From positions 1-35,472 of the IMG/VR virus record IMGVR_UViG_3300009420_002879: a stretch of DNA of 35,472 bases. One strand, given 5' to 3'. The notes beneath the pieces were generated by a model. That model was not told the origin of the DNA and did no database searches. It worked only from the letters and a program-made list of their open reading frames with translations. Shown here in pieces: positions 24,100 to 32,899 of this stretch. A program made the position numbers and the translations under genes. Position 1 is the first letter of the stretch, and the number at the start of each line of letters is the position of its first letter. Source of the stretch: a virus.

Positions 24100-25869
24100 T
24101 TATCCCTCACAGACAGCACATTCCTTCATGGCGTTAGCGGCAATATCTCCTCTAAGAACACTTTCTGTTCTAAAATAATATAGAGTTTTTATGCCTTGCC
24201 TCCATGCTTCTAAGTGAACTTGGTTGATCCACTTTGGTGTAGCTTCTTTTGGGAATGCAAGGTTCAAAGATACAGCTTGATCAATAAACTTTTGTCTAAT
24301 GCCGCCCTGTCTTACTAATTCTAATTGGTTAATTTCCTTAAATGTTTTGTAAACCTCTTTAACTGAAACAGGGTCATCTAGTTTGCCTGCATCACTACAT
24401 AGTATTAGCTTATTGTCAAGATAACACCACTTATCCAATTCTTTAATATCCTGGACGCTTCCACCATCTGCAAGTATCTTGTCCCAAGTCTCTTTATTAT
24501 TTATTCCGGCTTTTCTTAGTACCTTTTCTAGTTCTCTATTCTTTCTAATAAAAGTCCCTTTTGCGCTTTGTTCCGTATATACATTTGCAGGTATTGGTTC
24601 AATTCCAGAACTTACTCCACCTGCAAGCTTACTATTTGAAACTGTTGGTGCAACAGCTCTTAAGTGTGTATTTCTCTTTCCTGTTCCTACACACCATAGC
24701 GGTTCACCAAATGCAGTTGCTAAGTCTCTTGATGCTTGATCAGATTCGGTCTGAATTTGTCCAAAGATTCTTCTTGTCTCAAATTGTGCAGGTAAACCTT
24801 CAAATGCTATACCTTTTTGTTGTAAGTATGTATGCCATCCTAACACTCCTAAGCCTAGTGCCCTACCTTTCTCTGCACTCCTTACTGAGTTTTCAAAACC
24901 TTGTCTATGCTTTGCCTTTTCGATAAATTCTTGTAATACTCCATCTAGGAACCAAGTTGCAGTATATATTAGATCAGTATCTTTCCATTCTTCATATTTT
25001 GAAAGATTAAGAGAGCTTAAGCAACAAACAAATGAGTGGCTTTCATCTGTGTGTAAGACTATCTCGCTACATATGTTTGTCATGTAAACCTTTAGTGCAT
25101 TCTTTTTATATGCCTCAGGATTCTGTTTATTAACATTACCTCTATACAGTATATATGGCTCACCTGTTTGCCTTCGCTTTTTTAGTAGATTCATCCACTT
25201 TCTTCTGGAGTCGGGGTCACCTGCCTCTAGATTTCTCATAAACTTGTCACCTACAACAGCACACTGGTGCATGTTAAGTGACTGCCTATTTACATCGCCT
25301 TTTGGCTCTCTTATTTCAAGCCAATCATCAAAGTCTGGATGTTCTATGTTTAGATTGACACTAGCTGCTCCTCTTCTTACTGCACCTTGATTTGTTGCAA
25401 GGATTGTTGAGTCATATATCTTACAAAATGGCACTACTCCATCACTGGTTCCGTTACCTGTTATCTTAGCTCCAGCTGGTCTTATTTGGTTTATTCCTAT
25501 CCCTACTCCACCTCCATGCTTTGCTAGCAACATCATTTCAAGATTCTTTCTACCAATATCAACAATGCTATCTGCTACATCTATGCCAAAGCAGCTAATT
25601 GGCAAACCTCTTTCTAGTCCTGTATTACTTAGTACTGGACTAGCTAAACATAGCCACCCTTTCCAGATGTAGTCAAAGAATTTAGTTGCTAGCTCAGGCC
25701 TATCTAGCCTCTTTGCTACTGTTGTACATACTCTCCAGTATGCATCTTTAGGCTTCTCACCATTATACAAATATCCATTTGATATTGTTTGTACATATAC
25801 TTGATTGTTTGCCCAGCTTGGAAAGTCTACATCGATTTCCCAACCTAAGTGTTCTGCGTAATTTTTCAT
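24100..25869 (-). CDS. nrdA: Class I ribonucleoside-diphosphate reductase, large subunit
   Basis: A 589-residue catalytic subunit that reduces ribonucleotides to deoxyribonucleotides. MTNICSEI carries the thiyl-radical Cys267 flanked by Asn265 and Glu269. Cys93 (ISCFGI) and a cysteine in FVCCLSSLNL form the reducible pair. HGGGVGIGINQIRP and a late TLYYFRTESV (paired radical-transfer tyrosines) are also conserved, and the C-terminus ends in ECAVCEG, the CxxC shuttle for thioredoxin/glutaredoxin. No N-terminal ATP cone is present, so classical dATP shut-off is probably lost, as in many phage enzymes. The gene lies 15 nt after nrdB in the same transcript. Confidence 0.96.
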   Translation of the reverse strand: MKNYAEHLGWEIDVDFPSWANNQVYVQTISNGYLYNGEKPKDAYWRVCTTVAKRLDRPELATKFFDYIWKGWLCLASPVLSNTGLERGLPISCFGIDVADSIVDIGRKNLEMMLLAKHGGGVGIGINQIRPAGAKITGNGTSDGVVPFCKIYDSTILATNQGAVRRGAASVNLNIEHPDFDDWLEIREPKGDVNRQSLNMHQCAVVGDKFMRNLEAGDPDSRRKWMNLLKKRRQTGEPYILYRGNVNKQNPEAYKKNALKVYMTNICSEIVLHTDESHSFVCCLSSLNLSKYEEWKDTDLIYTATWFLDGVLQEFIEKAKHRQGFENSVRSAEKGRALGLGVLGWHTYLQQKGIAFEGLPAQFETRRIFGQIQTESDQASRDLATAFGEPLWCVGTGKRNTHLRAVAPTVSNSKLAGGVSSGIEPIPANVYTEQSAKGTFIRKNRELEKVLRKAGINNKETWDKILADGGSVQDIKELDKWCYLDNKLILCSDAGKLDDPVSVKEVYKTFKEINQLELVRQGGIRQKFIDQAVSLNLAFPKEATPKWINQVHLEAWRQGIKTLYYFRTESVLRGDIAANAMKECAVCEG

Positions 25870-25884
25870 TTGTAACCTCTCTTC

Positions 25885-26877
25885 TTAAAATAAATCATCC
25901 CAATTATCATCTTCACCGGCCTTACTATAATCAGTAGGCCTAATACTAAAAAAGTCAGTATGAGTATGGCCACCAGTAAGGTGATAGAACCAGTCCAGAT
26001 TGCCAGCTTGCTTTTCATTAACTTCGAAAATACTTTCATACCCTAATTCCCTTAATTTGTCATTTGTTCTTTGCTTAATAAATTCTTTTAGATCAGATGC
26101 CTTTAGATTTTCTAGGTCTCCCATCTCAAACATTTTATCAATAAACTTCTCTTCTAATTCTACGATTAGCCTTGCAGCTTCAATTATTGCATCCTTAGAC
26201 TCTCCTCTTAACTCTGGGTATTCATCACATGTATCATTAAATAACTTGCAACCCATCCTACTATGAAGTGATTCATCTCTTACACTCCACTTCATTTGCT
26301 GGCCAACACCTTTTAGCATGTTTCTCATCTGAAAGCTATACAGTACTGCAAAGGAGCTATATAAACTCACACCTTCTGCAAATGCAGAAAATATAGCAAG
26401 ACTTTTTGCAACATCCTTTCTGGCTTCTGGTGACTTTGCTAAGTCTTCATGCGTATAATCTCCTCCAGTATTCATTAGTAGATCAAACTTATCTGCTGTT
26501 GCAGGTTCATGTAAGAATGCCTCAAAATCTTCAAGGCCTAATGTTTCATTAAGATAACTATATGCAATTGCATGTATAGTCTCTTGCGAGCCAAACATCA
26601 TTGCCATTTGTCTTATCTCATGTTTTGGATACCACTTAGTAACCATCCCAGTCCAATAGTCAGATACTGCACATTCCGTTTGAGCAAAGCCCAAAAGTAT
26701 ATTTCCAACTAAATTCTTTTCACTAGATGTAAGATTCTCTTTCCAATCTTTAACATCTCCCTGCATTGCTATTTCAGTGTGTAACCAAAAAGCTTGTGCC
26801 TGTTTAAGCCAACCCTCTGTGTAGTATATCGGGTATTCAAAAGGCTTAAAAGGCACTCTTTCTTCAAAAAGCGCCAT
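25885..26877 (-). CDS. nrdB: Class I ribonucleoside-diphosphate reductase, small (radical-generating) subunit
   Basis: A 330-residue ferritin-like R2 subunit. QETIHAIAYSYL places Glu99 and His102 as metal ligands and Tyr106 at the radical-tyrosine position, so it is a tyrosyl-radical rather than a Phe-substituted type. FAEGVSLYSSF and VRDESLHSRMG supply the later Glu and Glu/His ligands. The C-terminal DDNWDDLF is an acidic/aromatic tail that normally docks into the large subunit. It begins after a CGGAGAA ribosome site and a TATAAT-like box in the 58-nt gap. The partner gene nrdA follows directly. Confidence 0.95.
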   Translation of the reverse strand: MALFEERVPFKPFEYPIYYTEGWLKQAQAFWLHTEIAMQGDVKDWKENLTSSEKNLVGNILLGFAQTECAVSDYWTGMVTKWYPKHEIRQMAMMFGSQETIHAIAYSYLNETLGLEDFEAFLHEPATADKFDLLMNTGGDYTHEDLAKSPEARKDVAKSLAIFSAFAEGVSLYSSFAVLYSFQMRNMLKGVGQQMKWSVRDESLHSRMGCKLFNDTCDEYPELRGESKDAIIEAARLIVELEEKFIDKMFEMGDLENLKASDLKEFIKQRTNDKLRELGYESIFEVNEKQAGNLDWFYHLTGGHTHTDFFSIRPTDYSKAGEDDNWDDLF

Positions 26878-26935
26878 ATTATTCTCCGTTTATTATTGTT
26901 ATTTTTGTATCTATAAATATCATTATATATGTATA
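26878..26935 (-). promoter_or_regulatory. Candidate promoter before nrdB
   Basis: The 58-nt gap contains, on the minus strand, ATATATAATGATATTTATAG (TATAAT at 26922-26927), about 45 nt before the ATG, and a CGGAGAA ribosome site close to it. No good -35 hexamer is visible. It separates the helicase gene from the ribonucleotide reductase operon. Confidence 0.45.
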
Positions 26936-28294
26936 TTAAGCCTGTTCTTCATTGAGTTCCCGAAACTTATTTTTAAGTAATTTCCTTGTTGTCTCTTCAT
27001 GGTTGTCCATCGTATTTTGAACCTCCTTACCTTGTACAGATGATTGTGCAAATATCTCTATGTGTCCATTACTTGCATTCATCTTACTAGGAAGTGTGAT
27101 TCCATCGGGACCAAACCTATTTTTAATGACGTGCCATCTACCTGTTCCATCAACCTTGTCTTCTATCTTTCTAGACAAAGAGATTACTAAGTCGGCAGTC
27201 ATTATCTTACTATATGATTCTGCAATTTTATCTGCCTGTATTATGTCTTCTTGGAGTGCAGACCTATTCGCTTGAGATGCTGTCCATACTGGTATTTCTT
27301 GTTCACCTGCAAGACCCCTTAGATCTTCATATATATTACCTAGCTGGATCCTTAGCTCAGTTGACTTACCCTGACCTCTTAGTAGATCTGCATAATCAAC
27401 TATAACTAGATCGGGATCTATGCCTTGCATTCTACACCTCTCTATATGGCCTGCAATAGTATTGACTGATGCACCTTTTGTAGGATAGTACTTTACAATA
27501 AGATTACCTGTAAGCTTTTCTACAGTTTCCTTAACCTCATCTATATTGTACTTTAGGTTTTGTGCTGCAATTCCCGTAAATACACTATCATATCTTAGTC
27601 CAACATATGCTTCATTTAACTCTAGTGTATAATGTAACACAGTCTTTCCAGCCTTAACTGCATTTGCAGCTACATTTACAAGTGCCCATGACTTACCAAT
27701 ACCTGCAGGAGCTACCATTACTCCTAGCTCACCTTTACCTAAGCCACCATCTGCCAACTCATCAATTACATCCCATCCAGTTGTACATGTGTTCCTTACT
27801 GATTCTGAGTATCTGTCATCAATGTTTACTAGATATTCATGACCTAAGTTTCTCTCTGCACCAGCCTTCATAGCATCATCAATTAAAGACTTTATTGAAT
27901 CATATTCTCCACTCTTTAATAGGTCTACAGACTTTACAATTGCATTCTTTAAGTTTTGATTCTTACAGAAGTCTAGTGTTTGCTCCTTAACAAAGTCTAG
28001 GTCTTCAGAGCCAATATATCTATAAACATCTTTTAGATGAGATATTACAGTCTCTTTTAAGACATCATTATCTATCTCTGTAACTTTTACCTTAAGAACC
28101 TCCTTAGTTGGTGAGCTTTTATAGTCACTAAAGTATTCTCTTATAATATCTACTAAGAATTTATTTGCATCATTTTCAAAATACTCGGCATGCAGGATGT
28201 CTATAATTTGCTGGAGGAATGCCTTATCAGTAAACAGACATGTTAGTATCTTTATCTGAAAGCTATATCCGTATTCTGATAGTTTATTGCTCAT
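26936..28294 (-). CDS. Replicative DNA helicase, DnaB/T4 gp41-like
   Basis: A 452-residue RecA-fold helicase. The N-terminal ~150 residues are helical, then TTGWDVIDELADGGLGKGE leads into VMVAPAGIGKS (Walker A at 195-202). VLHYTLELNEAYVGLRYDS, DLVIVDYADLLRG (Walker B), PVWTASQANRSAL and KNRFGPDGITLP are DnaB motifs H1a, H2, H3 and H4. The hexamer would unwind the replication fork ahead of the phage polymerase. It overlaps the upstream FEN gene by 11 nt. No separate primase is recognised in the window. Confidence 0.92.
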   Translation of the reverse strand: MSNKLSEYGYSFQIKILTCLFTDKAFLQQIIDILHAEYFENDANKFLVDIIREYFSDYKSSPTKEVLKVKVTEIDNDVLKETVISHLKDVYRYIGSEDLDFVKEQTLDFCKNQNLKNAIVKSVDLLKSGEYDSIKSLIDDAMKAGAERNLGHEYLVNIDDRYSESVRNTCTTGWDVIDELADGGLGKGELGVMVAPAGIGKSWALVNVAANAVKAGKTVLHYTLELNEAYVGLRYDSVFTGIAAQNLKYNIDEVKETVEKLTGNLIVKYYPTKGASVNTIAGHIERCRMQGIDPDLVIVDYADLLRGQGKSTELRIQLGNIYEDLRGLAGEQEIPVWTASQANRSALQEDIIQADKIAESYSKIMTADLVISLSRKIEDKVDGTGRWHVIKNRFGPDGITLPSKMNASNGHIEIFAQSSVQGKEVQNTMDNHEETTRKLLKNKFRELNEEQA

Positions 28295-29345
28295 CCTTAT
28301 CCTCTACTATTGAATATGAATCTAAACTTCTCCATGTATCTTGCAACCAAAATTCTGGGTTCTTCATTGTGCTGTTTATTCTGTCTTCTAAGAACATCTT
28401 TAAGAATTCAAACTTTATTAACCTCTGTATTGGCCTCTTTACAATATCCATTATAGAAGTCTTTGCATAACCAGATATATCAACCTCTCTTAGTTGCATT
28501 AGATCAAAATTAAGCTCTATCTTCTCTGATGAGTCTGATATGTCGCCTAAGATCTTTGCTTCATCCCTGTGCTCAGTTGCATATTTAATAATATCATCTA
28601 CACTTACTTTTTTGTCATCAAAGATTATTGGCAACCTCTTTTGTAGAGTCTTAAGGCCACACCCTTTAATTCCTGGAATGTTGTCTGAGCTGTCACCTAA
28701 TAGTGTTCTATATTCTAAGAAGTTCTTTGCAGGAACTTGAAATTCCTCTAGTATAGTTTCCTCAAAGTAGAACTTCTTCTTTGTAGGAGACCAGACCTGA
28801 ACCTTGTCGTTTACAAGCTGTAAATAGTCTTTATCAGTAGACATTATAAACTTCTGAGACATTGGATATATTTGCTCACATATGTAAGCTATTGCATCAT
28901 CTGCTTCTATGTTTTCTGTAGCTAATACAGTAACTGGTAGTGTTTCAAGATATTGTGTGAGCCTTTTTATTTGTTGGCCCATTGCAATTGATTCATCACT
29001 AACATTACCATAGTTAGACATCCTAGTTAGCCTAGTCCTAACCCTCCTATTTGCTTTATAGTCTGGGAATATCTTCCTGCGCTTGGCAGAACCACCCTTC
29101 CCATCCCAGCATATTATAACTCTTGTAGGCTTTATATTCCTTACCGCATAACCTACAGATTGAAGGAAGCCGGTCATACCACCTACATGTACACCATCAT
29201 CATTTGAGCTGGGGTTAACAGCAAAGCTTCTGATGAATGTATTTAGTCCATCAATTAGTAGAATTCTACTATTTTTGTGAGTTTCCTCAGTGGTCTCTTT
29301 AAGACCGTCAAGTATCCTAAAATACCTTTCTCTTCTTTCATCCAT
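28284..29345 (-). CDS. 5'-3' exonuclease/flap endonuclease (FEN, T4 RNase H-like)
   Basis: A 353-residue nuclease. ILLIDGLNTFIRSF contains catalytic Asp32, IICWDGKGGSAKRRKIFPDYK (21 residues, about 100-120) is the PIN-like helical arch region, and NIEADDAIAYICEQ plus STDKDYLQLV supply the clustered acidic residues. GDSSDNIPGIKGCGLKTLQK is the helix-hairpin-helix DNA-binding motif. The likely role is removing RNA primers and flaps on the lagging strand. The start ATG is preceded by TTATAATTT with no Shine-Dalgarno, another AT-box-to-ATG arrangement. It is in the same region as RecA and DnaB. Confidence 0.92.
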   Translation of the reverse strand: MDERRERYFRILDGLKETTEETHKNSRILLIDGLNTFIRSFAVNPSSNDDGVHVGGMTGFLQSVGYAVRNIKPTRVIICWDGKGGSAKRRKIFPDYKANRRVRTRLTRMSNYGNVSDESIAMGQQIKRLTQYLETLPVTVLATENIEADDAIAYICEQIYPMSQKFIMSTDKDYLQLVNDKVQVWSPTKKKFYFEETILEEFQVPAKNFLEYRTLLGDSSDNIPGIKGCGLKTLQKRLPIIFDDKKVSVDDIIKYATEHRDEAKILGDISDSSEKIELNFDLMQLREVDISGYAKTSIMDIVKRPIQRLIKFEFLKMFLEDRINSTMKNPEFWLQDTWRSLDSYSIVEDKDEQ

Positions 29346-29364
29346 AAATTATAACTTTTTTATT

Positions 29365-30489
29365 TTATCCCGTAGGGACATCATCATTACCAATTACGAT
29401 ATCATCAATACCAAATTCATCTGCTTTATAGTTCATAACAAGAGCATCACAAATCATCTTATAGATTCTCTTTTTATTAACCTCATCCTTTAGTACTCTT
29501 GATTCGAAGTCCTTAGACTGGAACTTAATCTCTTCATTTGTTTCTGGGTCTGTATAGGTGTACCATGCACCAGACACTGTGACTAGTTTATAGTCTTTTA
29601 GTACCTGTAGCCATCCACCTATGTCATCTACACCAGATTCAAAGAATATGTTAAACTCAGCAGTCCTTAATGGTGGTCCCATTCTGTTTTTTACAACAAC
29701 ACACTTAGTCTTAATTCCAATAACCTGTTCTTTGCCCTTTACCTTAGCCTTAATTTGTCCTGCAGCCTTTAACCTCAACCTACAACTTGCATGGAATTGT
29801 AGTGCCTTTCCACCACTTGTTGTCCAAGGGTCTCCAAACATTACTCCAAGCTTTTGCCTAAGCTGATTAGTAAATACACATGCAACTCTTTGCCTACCAA
29901 TAAGATTTGTAATTTTTCTCATTGCCTTAGACATAACAATTGCCTTGCCAGTAGACCAACCGTCCTTATCATAGTCTGCCGACTGTTCCACTCTTGTGGT
30001 TGCAGCTGCTATTGAATCTACAACTATAGTTACTAGTTTATCCTTATCTGATTCCCTAGCCTTTATAATAATAGTTTCCATCACCTCAAATATATCCTCA
30101 ACTGTTTCCAGCTGAACATATAACATCTTTGACACATCTATACCAATTGCTCTTAAGAACTCTTCATTCATAGCATTTTCAGTGTCAATATAGACTGCAG
30201 TACCACCTTGCTTTTGTGTATTAGCCAAGAGATGGGCAGAAAGCAGTGACTTACCACTTGCTTCCATACCCGTTATCTCAGTTATTCTACCTACTGGTAT
30301 TCCACCGTGAGGCCTATTGGCAATAGCTAGGTCTAGAACAGAAGAGCCTGTTGATATCCATTCAGTTAGATCTGTTGGTGTATCTTCAGAACCATCCAAA
30401 AAATAAGCAACCTTAAAGTCCTTAAACTTTTTATTTAGTGAGTCAGCAAGTATACTTGCCAAATCATCTCTTTTGTTTTTCTTAGCCAT
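29365..30489 (-). CDS. RecA/UvsX-type recombinase
   Basis: A 374-residue recombinase. GMEASGKS (74-81) is Walker A, YIDTENAM contains the catalytic Glu104, IVVDSIAAAT (Walker B) follows, and TNQLRQKLGVMFGDPWTTSG covers the DNA-binding L2 region and the Gly-Gly after it. This looks closer to bacterial RecA than to T4 UvsX, but the SSB and helicase neighbours match the T4 replication-recombination set. It forms filaments on single-stranded DNA for recombination-dependent replication and repair. A good ribosome site (AGAGGT) precedes the start and it lies 9 nt after the SSB stop. Confidence 0.95.
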   Translation of the reverse strand: MAKKNKRDDLASILADSLNKKFKDFKVAYFLDGSEDTPTDLTEWISTGSSVLDLAIANRPHGGIPVGRITEITGMEASGKSLLSAHLLANTQKQGGTAVYIDTENAMNEEFLRAIGIDVSKMLYVQLETVEDIFEVMETIIIKARESDKDKLVTIVVDSIAAATTRVEQSADYDKDGWSTGKAIVMSKAMRKITNLIGRQRVACVFTNQLRQKLGVMFGDPWTTSGGKALQFHASCRLRLKAAGQIKAKVKGKEQVIGIKTKCVVVKNRMGPPLRTAEFNIFFESGVDDIGGWLQVLKDYKLVTVSGAWYTYTDPETNEEIKFQSKDFESRVLKDEVNKKRIYKMICDALVMNYKADEFGIDDIVIGNDDVPTG

Positions 30490-30498
30490 GTTTACCTC

Positions 30499-31260
30499 TT
30501 ACTTTTTATCATTAAATAAATCATCAAATGCATCACCAATATCATCCTTCTTTTGAACTCCGGCAGGTGCAGCTTGAGCTACTTGTGGAGTATTAGATTC
30601 TTCTTCTGAACCTCCATCAAGCCAAGTTTGTAGTGCAGCTTTCATTGTGTCATAATCTACTTTTTTGTAGATGTCAAAGATGTCTTGTTGTCCATTTAAG
30701 ATCTTTTCAGCAATGTTCTTGTCCTCAGTTGCTGGTGACTGGTTAGGTTTAACCATAATAGTAGTCTTAGGGAATCTTTCTGCTCCATCTGCTGGATGAA
30801 AAGTTACCACTACATCTCTACCACTGTTAACATCTGTAATGTCACCATAATCTGGGTCAGCTATAAATTGTAATAATTCTTGATAGACTGTCTTACCAAA
30901 TCCCCATAGCTTTACACCTTCTGATTCTGCACCTCTTACCAATACTGGTAGATAGCATCTCATTTTAGGTTCCATCTTCTTACCTAACTTCCAATCATCT
31001 CTATTACCTGATGATTTTAGTTTTTCTGAAAATTCTACTACTGGGTCGGTTTCACCAAATGTTACTGGTGATAAATAGTTCTTCTTACCTAAGTCATAAT
31101 GAAAATACATTTCTATGAATGGATTGTCTTTATTAAATTGATAAGGTACTATCCTTACTTGGTTTTTGCCTGGTTCAGGCTTCCAAAGATTGTTTGTTCT
31201 AGTCGTTTGACTTTGTAAATTGTTGAGCTTAGCTCGGATTGCGTTTAGGTCAATTGCCAT
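30499..31260 (-). CDS. Single-stranded-DNA-binding protein, T4 gp32-like
   Basis: A 253-residue SSB. The N-terminal stretch (DLNAIRAKLNNLQSQTTRTN) resembles the gp32 self-association region, followed by LWKPEPGKNQVRIVPYQFN and other aromatic/basic strands of the OB core. PKMRCYLPVLVRG and KLWGFGKTVYQELLQFIADP are typical of phage gp32 homologues. The zinc-binding cysteines/histidine of T4 gp32 are missing. The acidic tail DDIGDAFDDLFNDKK matches the gp32 C-terminal partner-binding tail. It is expected to coat ssDNA and recruit polymerase, helicase and recombinase. It has a strong AAGGAG site and precedes RecA. Confidence 0.82.
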   Translation of the reverse strand: MAIDLNAIRAKLNNLQSQTTRTNNLWKPEPGKNQVRIVPYQFNKDNPFIEMYFHYDLGKKNYLSPVTFGETDPVVEFSEKLKSSGNRDDWKLGKKMEPKMRCYLPVLVRGAESEGVKLWGFGKTVYQELLQFIADPDYGDITDVNSGRDVVVTFHPADGAERFPKTTIMVKPNQSPATEDKNIAEKILNGQQDIFDIYKKVDYDTMKAALQTWLDGGSEEESNTPQVAQAAPAGVQKKDDIGDAFDDLFNDKK

Positions 31261-31276
31261 TTTCTTCTCCTTTTAA

Positions 31277-31450
31277 TTATTTATTATTTTTAATTTCTTG
31301 CACATTTTTACGTAAATCTTGTGCTTGATTCTTCACTTCTTGCATTGCTTTTCTAATTCTTGTTCCAGCTGACATATTACCGTTGTTAAACTTGTCAACA
31401 TCTGCTAGAATGTTAGTTAGAGTAGCTTGTATTTCTTCTAATGAAACCAT
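31277..31450 (-). CDS. Histone H1/Hc1-like small DNA-binding protein
   Basis: A 57-residue ORF, too short for common ORF cut-offs. It starts 7 nt after AGGAG and ends 16 nt before the SSB start. The sequence contains an N-terminal helix (VSLEEIQATLTNILADVDKF), then NGNMSAGTRIRKAMQEVKNQ and AQDLRKNVQEIKNNK. The central AGTRIRKA.QE.K motif and overall helical design match the small histone H1/Hc1-like proteins found in some bacteria and large viruses. It probably binds and compacts DNA or modulates replication. It has its own TATATT box at 31490-31495. The homology is judged from memory of the motif. Confidence 0.72.
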   Translation of the reverse strand: MVSLEEIQATLTNILADVDKFNNGNMSAGTRIRKAMQEVKNQAQDLRKNVQEIKNNK

Positions 31451-31507
31451 GTTTTTTCTCCTGTTTTTGTTATTATTAATTTATTGTTTAATATAATAAA
31501 AATTTCC
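31451..31507 (-). promoter_or_regulatory. Candidate promoter before the Hc1-like gene
   Basis: The gap reads on the minus strand TTTTTATTATATTAAACAA (TATATT at 31490-31495), then AT-rich DNA and AACAGGAGAAAAAAC before the ATG at 31450. Unlike the leaderless cases, there is room for a ~34-nt leader with a strong ribosome site. Confidence 0.45.
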
Positions 31508-32530
31508 TTAACTTGAAACTTTTACCAATCCTTTTTTGTATTTATTTAAGTATCCTAATACTGCTACCTCCTTATGTTTTGCTTCTACAACAACATCTAT
31601 ATCTAAGCCATAGTCTAGTATTTCATCTACGATAAGATCTGAGTGAGCCTGCACCTTTATTTTGCTGGCATCCTTGTATAGAGTTTCCATAGTTGGGAAG
31701 TCGCCTATATTATTTAATGTGATATTACTTTTATTTAAGAACTCTTCCACAATAAGTGTCTGTTCACGCCTACGTGATTCTGAATAGTGAGTGCATTGCT
31801 TTACTCCAGGTGGCCAAGTAGATGCAGCCAATCTTAGAGCCTCTTCTTCTGATAATTCACCTGGACAGAATTTATGGTGGTGGTAGTCGAATACAATTGG
31901 AATACCAACACGTTCATATACACTGTAATATAGATCACGAACTGAATACATAGATGCTTTGTCATCATTTTCCACAGTAAGCCTTGCCTGAACAGATGGT
32001 GATGTCCTTAGATAATTTTTACAGAATCTGTCTAGTGCAGACTTTTTATCACCGTATGCACCTCCAATATGTATATTTATCTTTGACATGCGAGACTTAG
32101 GTAGTCCCATAAGGTCCATAATTTCTGCATTTTTATCCAATTCACCAATAGCTGCAGTTACAACATCTTGGGTAGGGGATGCCAACACACAGAACTGACC
32201 AGGGTGAAATGATAGTCGTTGACCATATTTCTTAGCCAGGCTACCAGCACCACTGAGTAATGTGCAGATCTTTTTATAATCTGGTAGGTCTGAGAAGTTA
32301 TAGTGAGACATCCATGGGAATATATCTGAAGGCATTCTGTATACCTTAATACCATTGTTGTGATTCCATTTTATAATTTCTATAAGTCCACGTACATTTT
32401 CCACACATAGTTCTGATACATAGGGTAAGCCTTTTGCATCAAATGTGCGTTTTATTAAGCCACGTTTTGCGTGAATGCCGTCCTTACGTAATTGCATATT
32501 TATACATGCATATCCTAATTGCTTTGCCAT
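31508..32530 (-). CDS. uvdE: UV-damage endonuclease (UvdE/UVDE)
   Basis: A 340-residue TIM-barrel metalloendonuclease that nicks DNA 5' to UV photoproducts and some other lesions. LGYACINMQLRK starts the barrel, and YRMPSDIFPWMSHYN follows. RLSFHPGQFCVLASP, NIHIGGAYGDK, LTVENDD and PIVFDYHHHKFCPGE supply the His, Glu and Asp metal ligands. The C-terminal HSDLIVDEI is also typical. The length is close to bacterial UvsE (~300-340). The ATG is 6 nt after a TATATT box with no Shine-Dalgarno, predicting a leaderless transcript. It fits a phage exposed to light but does not prove it. Confidence 0.92.
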   Translation of the reverse strand: MAKQLGYACINMQLRKDGIHAKRGLIKRTFDAKGLPYVSELCVENVRGLIEIIKWNHNNGIKVYRMPSDIFPWMSHYNFSDLPDYKKICTLLSGAGSLAKKYGQRLSFHPGQFCVLASPTQDVVTAAIGELDKNAEIMDLMGLPKSRMSKINIHIGGAYGDKKSALDRFCKNYLRTSPSVQARLTVENDDKASMYSVRDLYYSVYERVGIPIVFDYHHHKFCPGELSEEEALRLAASTWPPGVKQCTHYSESRRREQTLIVEEFLNKSNITLNNIGDFPTMETLYKDASKIKVQAHSDLIVDEILDYGLDIDVVVEAKHKEVAVLGYLNKYKKGLVKVSS

Positions 32531-32536
32531 AGTTAT

Positions 32537-32542
32537 AATATA
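32537..32542 (-). promoter_or_regulatory. TATATT box, 6 nt before uvdE
   Basis: The minus-strand gap AATTTATTATATTATAACT leads directly into the ATG at 32530. The box-to-ATG spacing matches the dnaE N-terminal gene. No ribosome site is seen. Confidence 0.5.
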
Positions 32543-32554
32543 ATAAATTTATCC

Positions 32555-32899
32555 TTATTTCCAAAACAACTGAACACTTATTATGCCAGCAGATAGAATT
32601 AAAGAAGTTGCAGTTTTAATTGTGATACCTTCACCCATAAAATACCATGTTAATATAGCATATGATGATATACCTAATGCGAAACCTAAGAATCTACCAG
32701 GCCATAATTCACCATCAAAGTATTCAAAGGCATATCTTGTGCCCATTATAAATGTGTATGAAATTGTTGTACCACCTACTAGGGAAAGTAAGAAGGTGTT
32801 GTTTGCGAACCATTTCCATAAAAATTGTCCGTTGGTTTGAAACCAAATCATTGTTTGTCCCGTTAGGAAGAAAAGAATCGTAATTGCGAGTTTGCTCAT
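32555..32899 (-). CDS. Small integral membrane protein, four predicted helices
   Basis: A 114-residue protein with four hydrophobic segments at about residues 4-20, 35-53, 70-88 and 93-112, and short hydrophilic loops (TRYAFEYFDGELWPGR is the longest). There is no signal-peptide cleavage site or recognised transporter motif. It may sit in the host inner membrane as a lysis, superinfection-exclusion or transport-associated protein, but this cannot be decided from sequence. A 101-nt upstream gap includes repeat copy B and TATATT boxes; no Shine-Dalgarno is evident before the ATG. Family not recognised. Confidence 0.65.
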   Translation of the reverse strand: MSKLAITILFFLTGQTMIWFQTNGQFLWKWFANNTFLLSLVGGTTISYTFIMGTRYAFEYFDGELWPGRFLGFALGISSYAILTWYFMGEGITIKTATSLILSAGIISVQLFWK

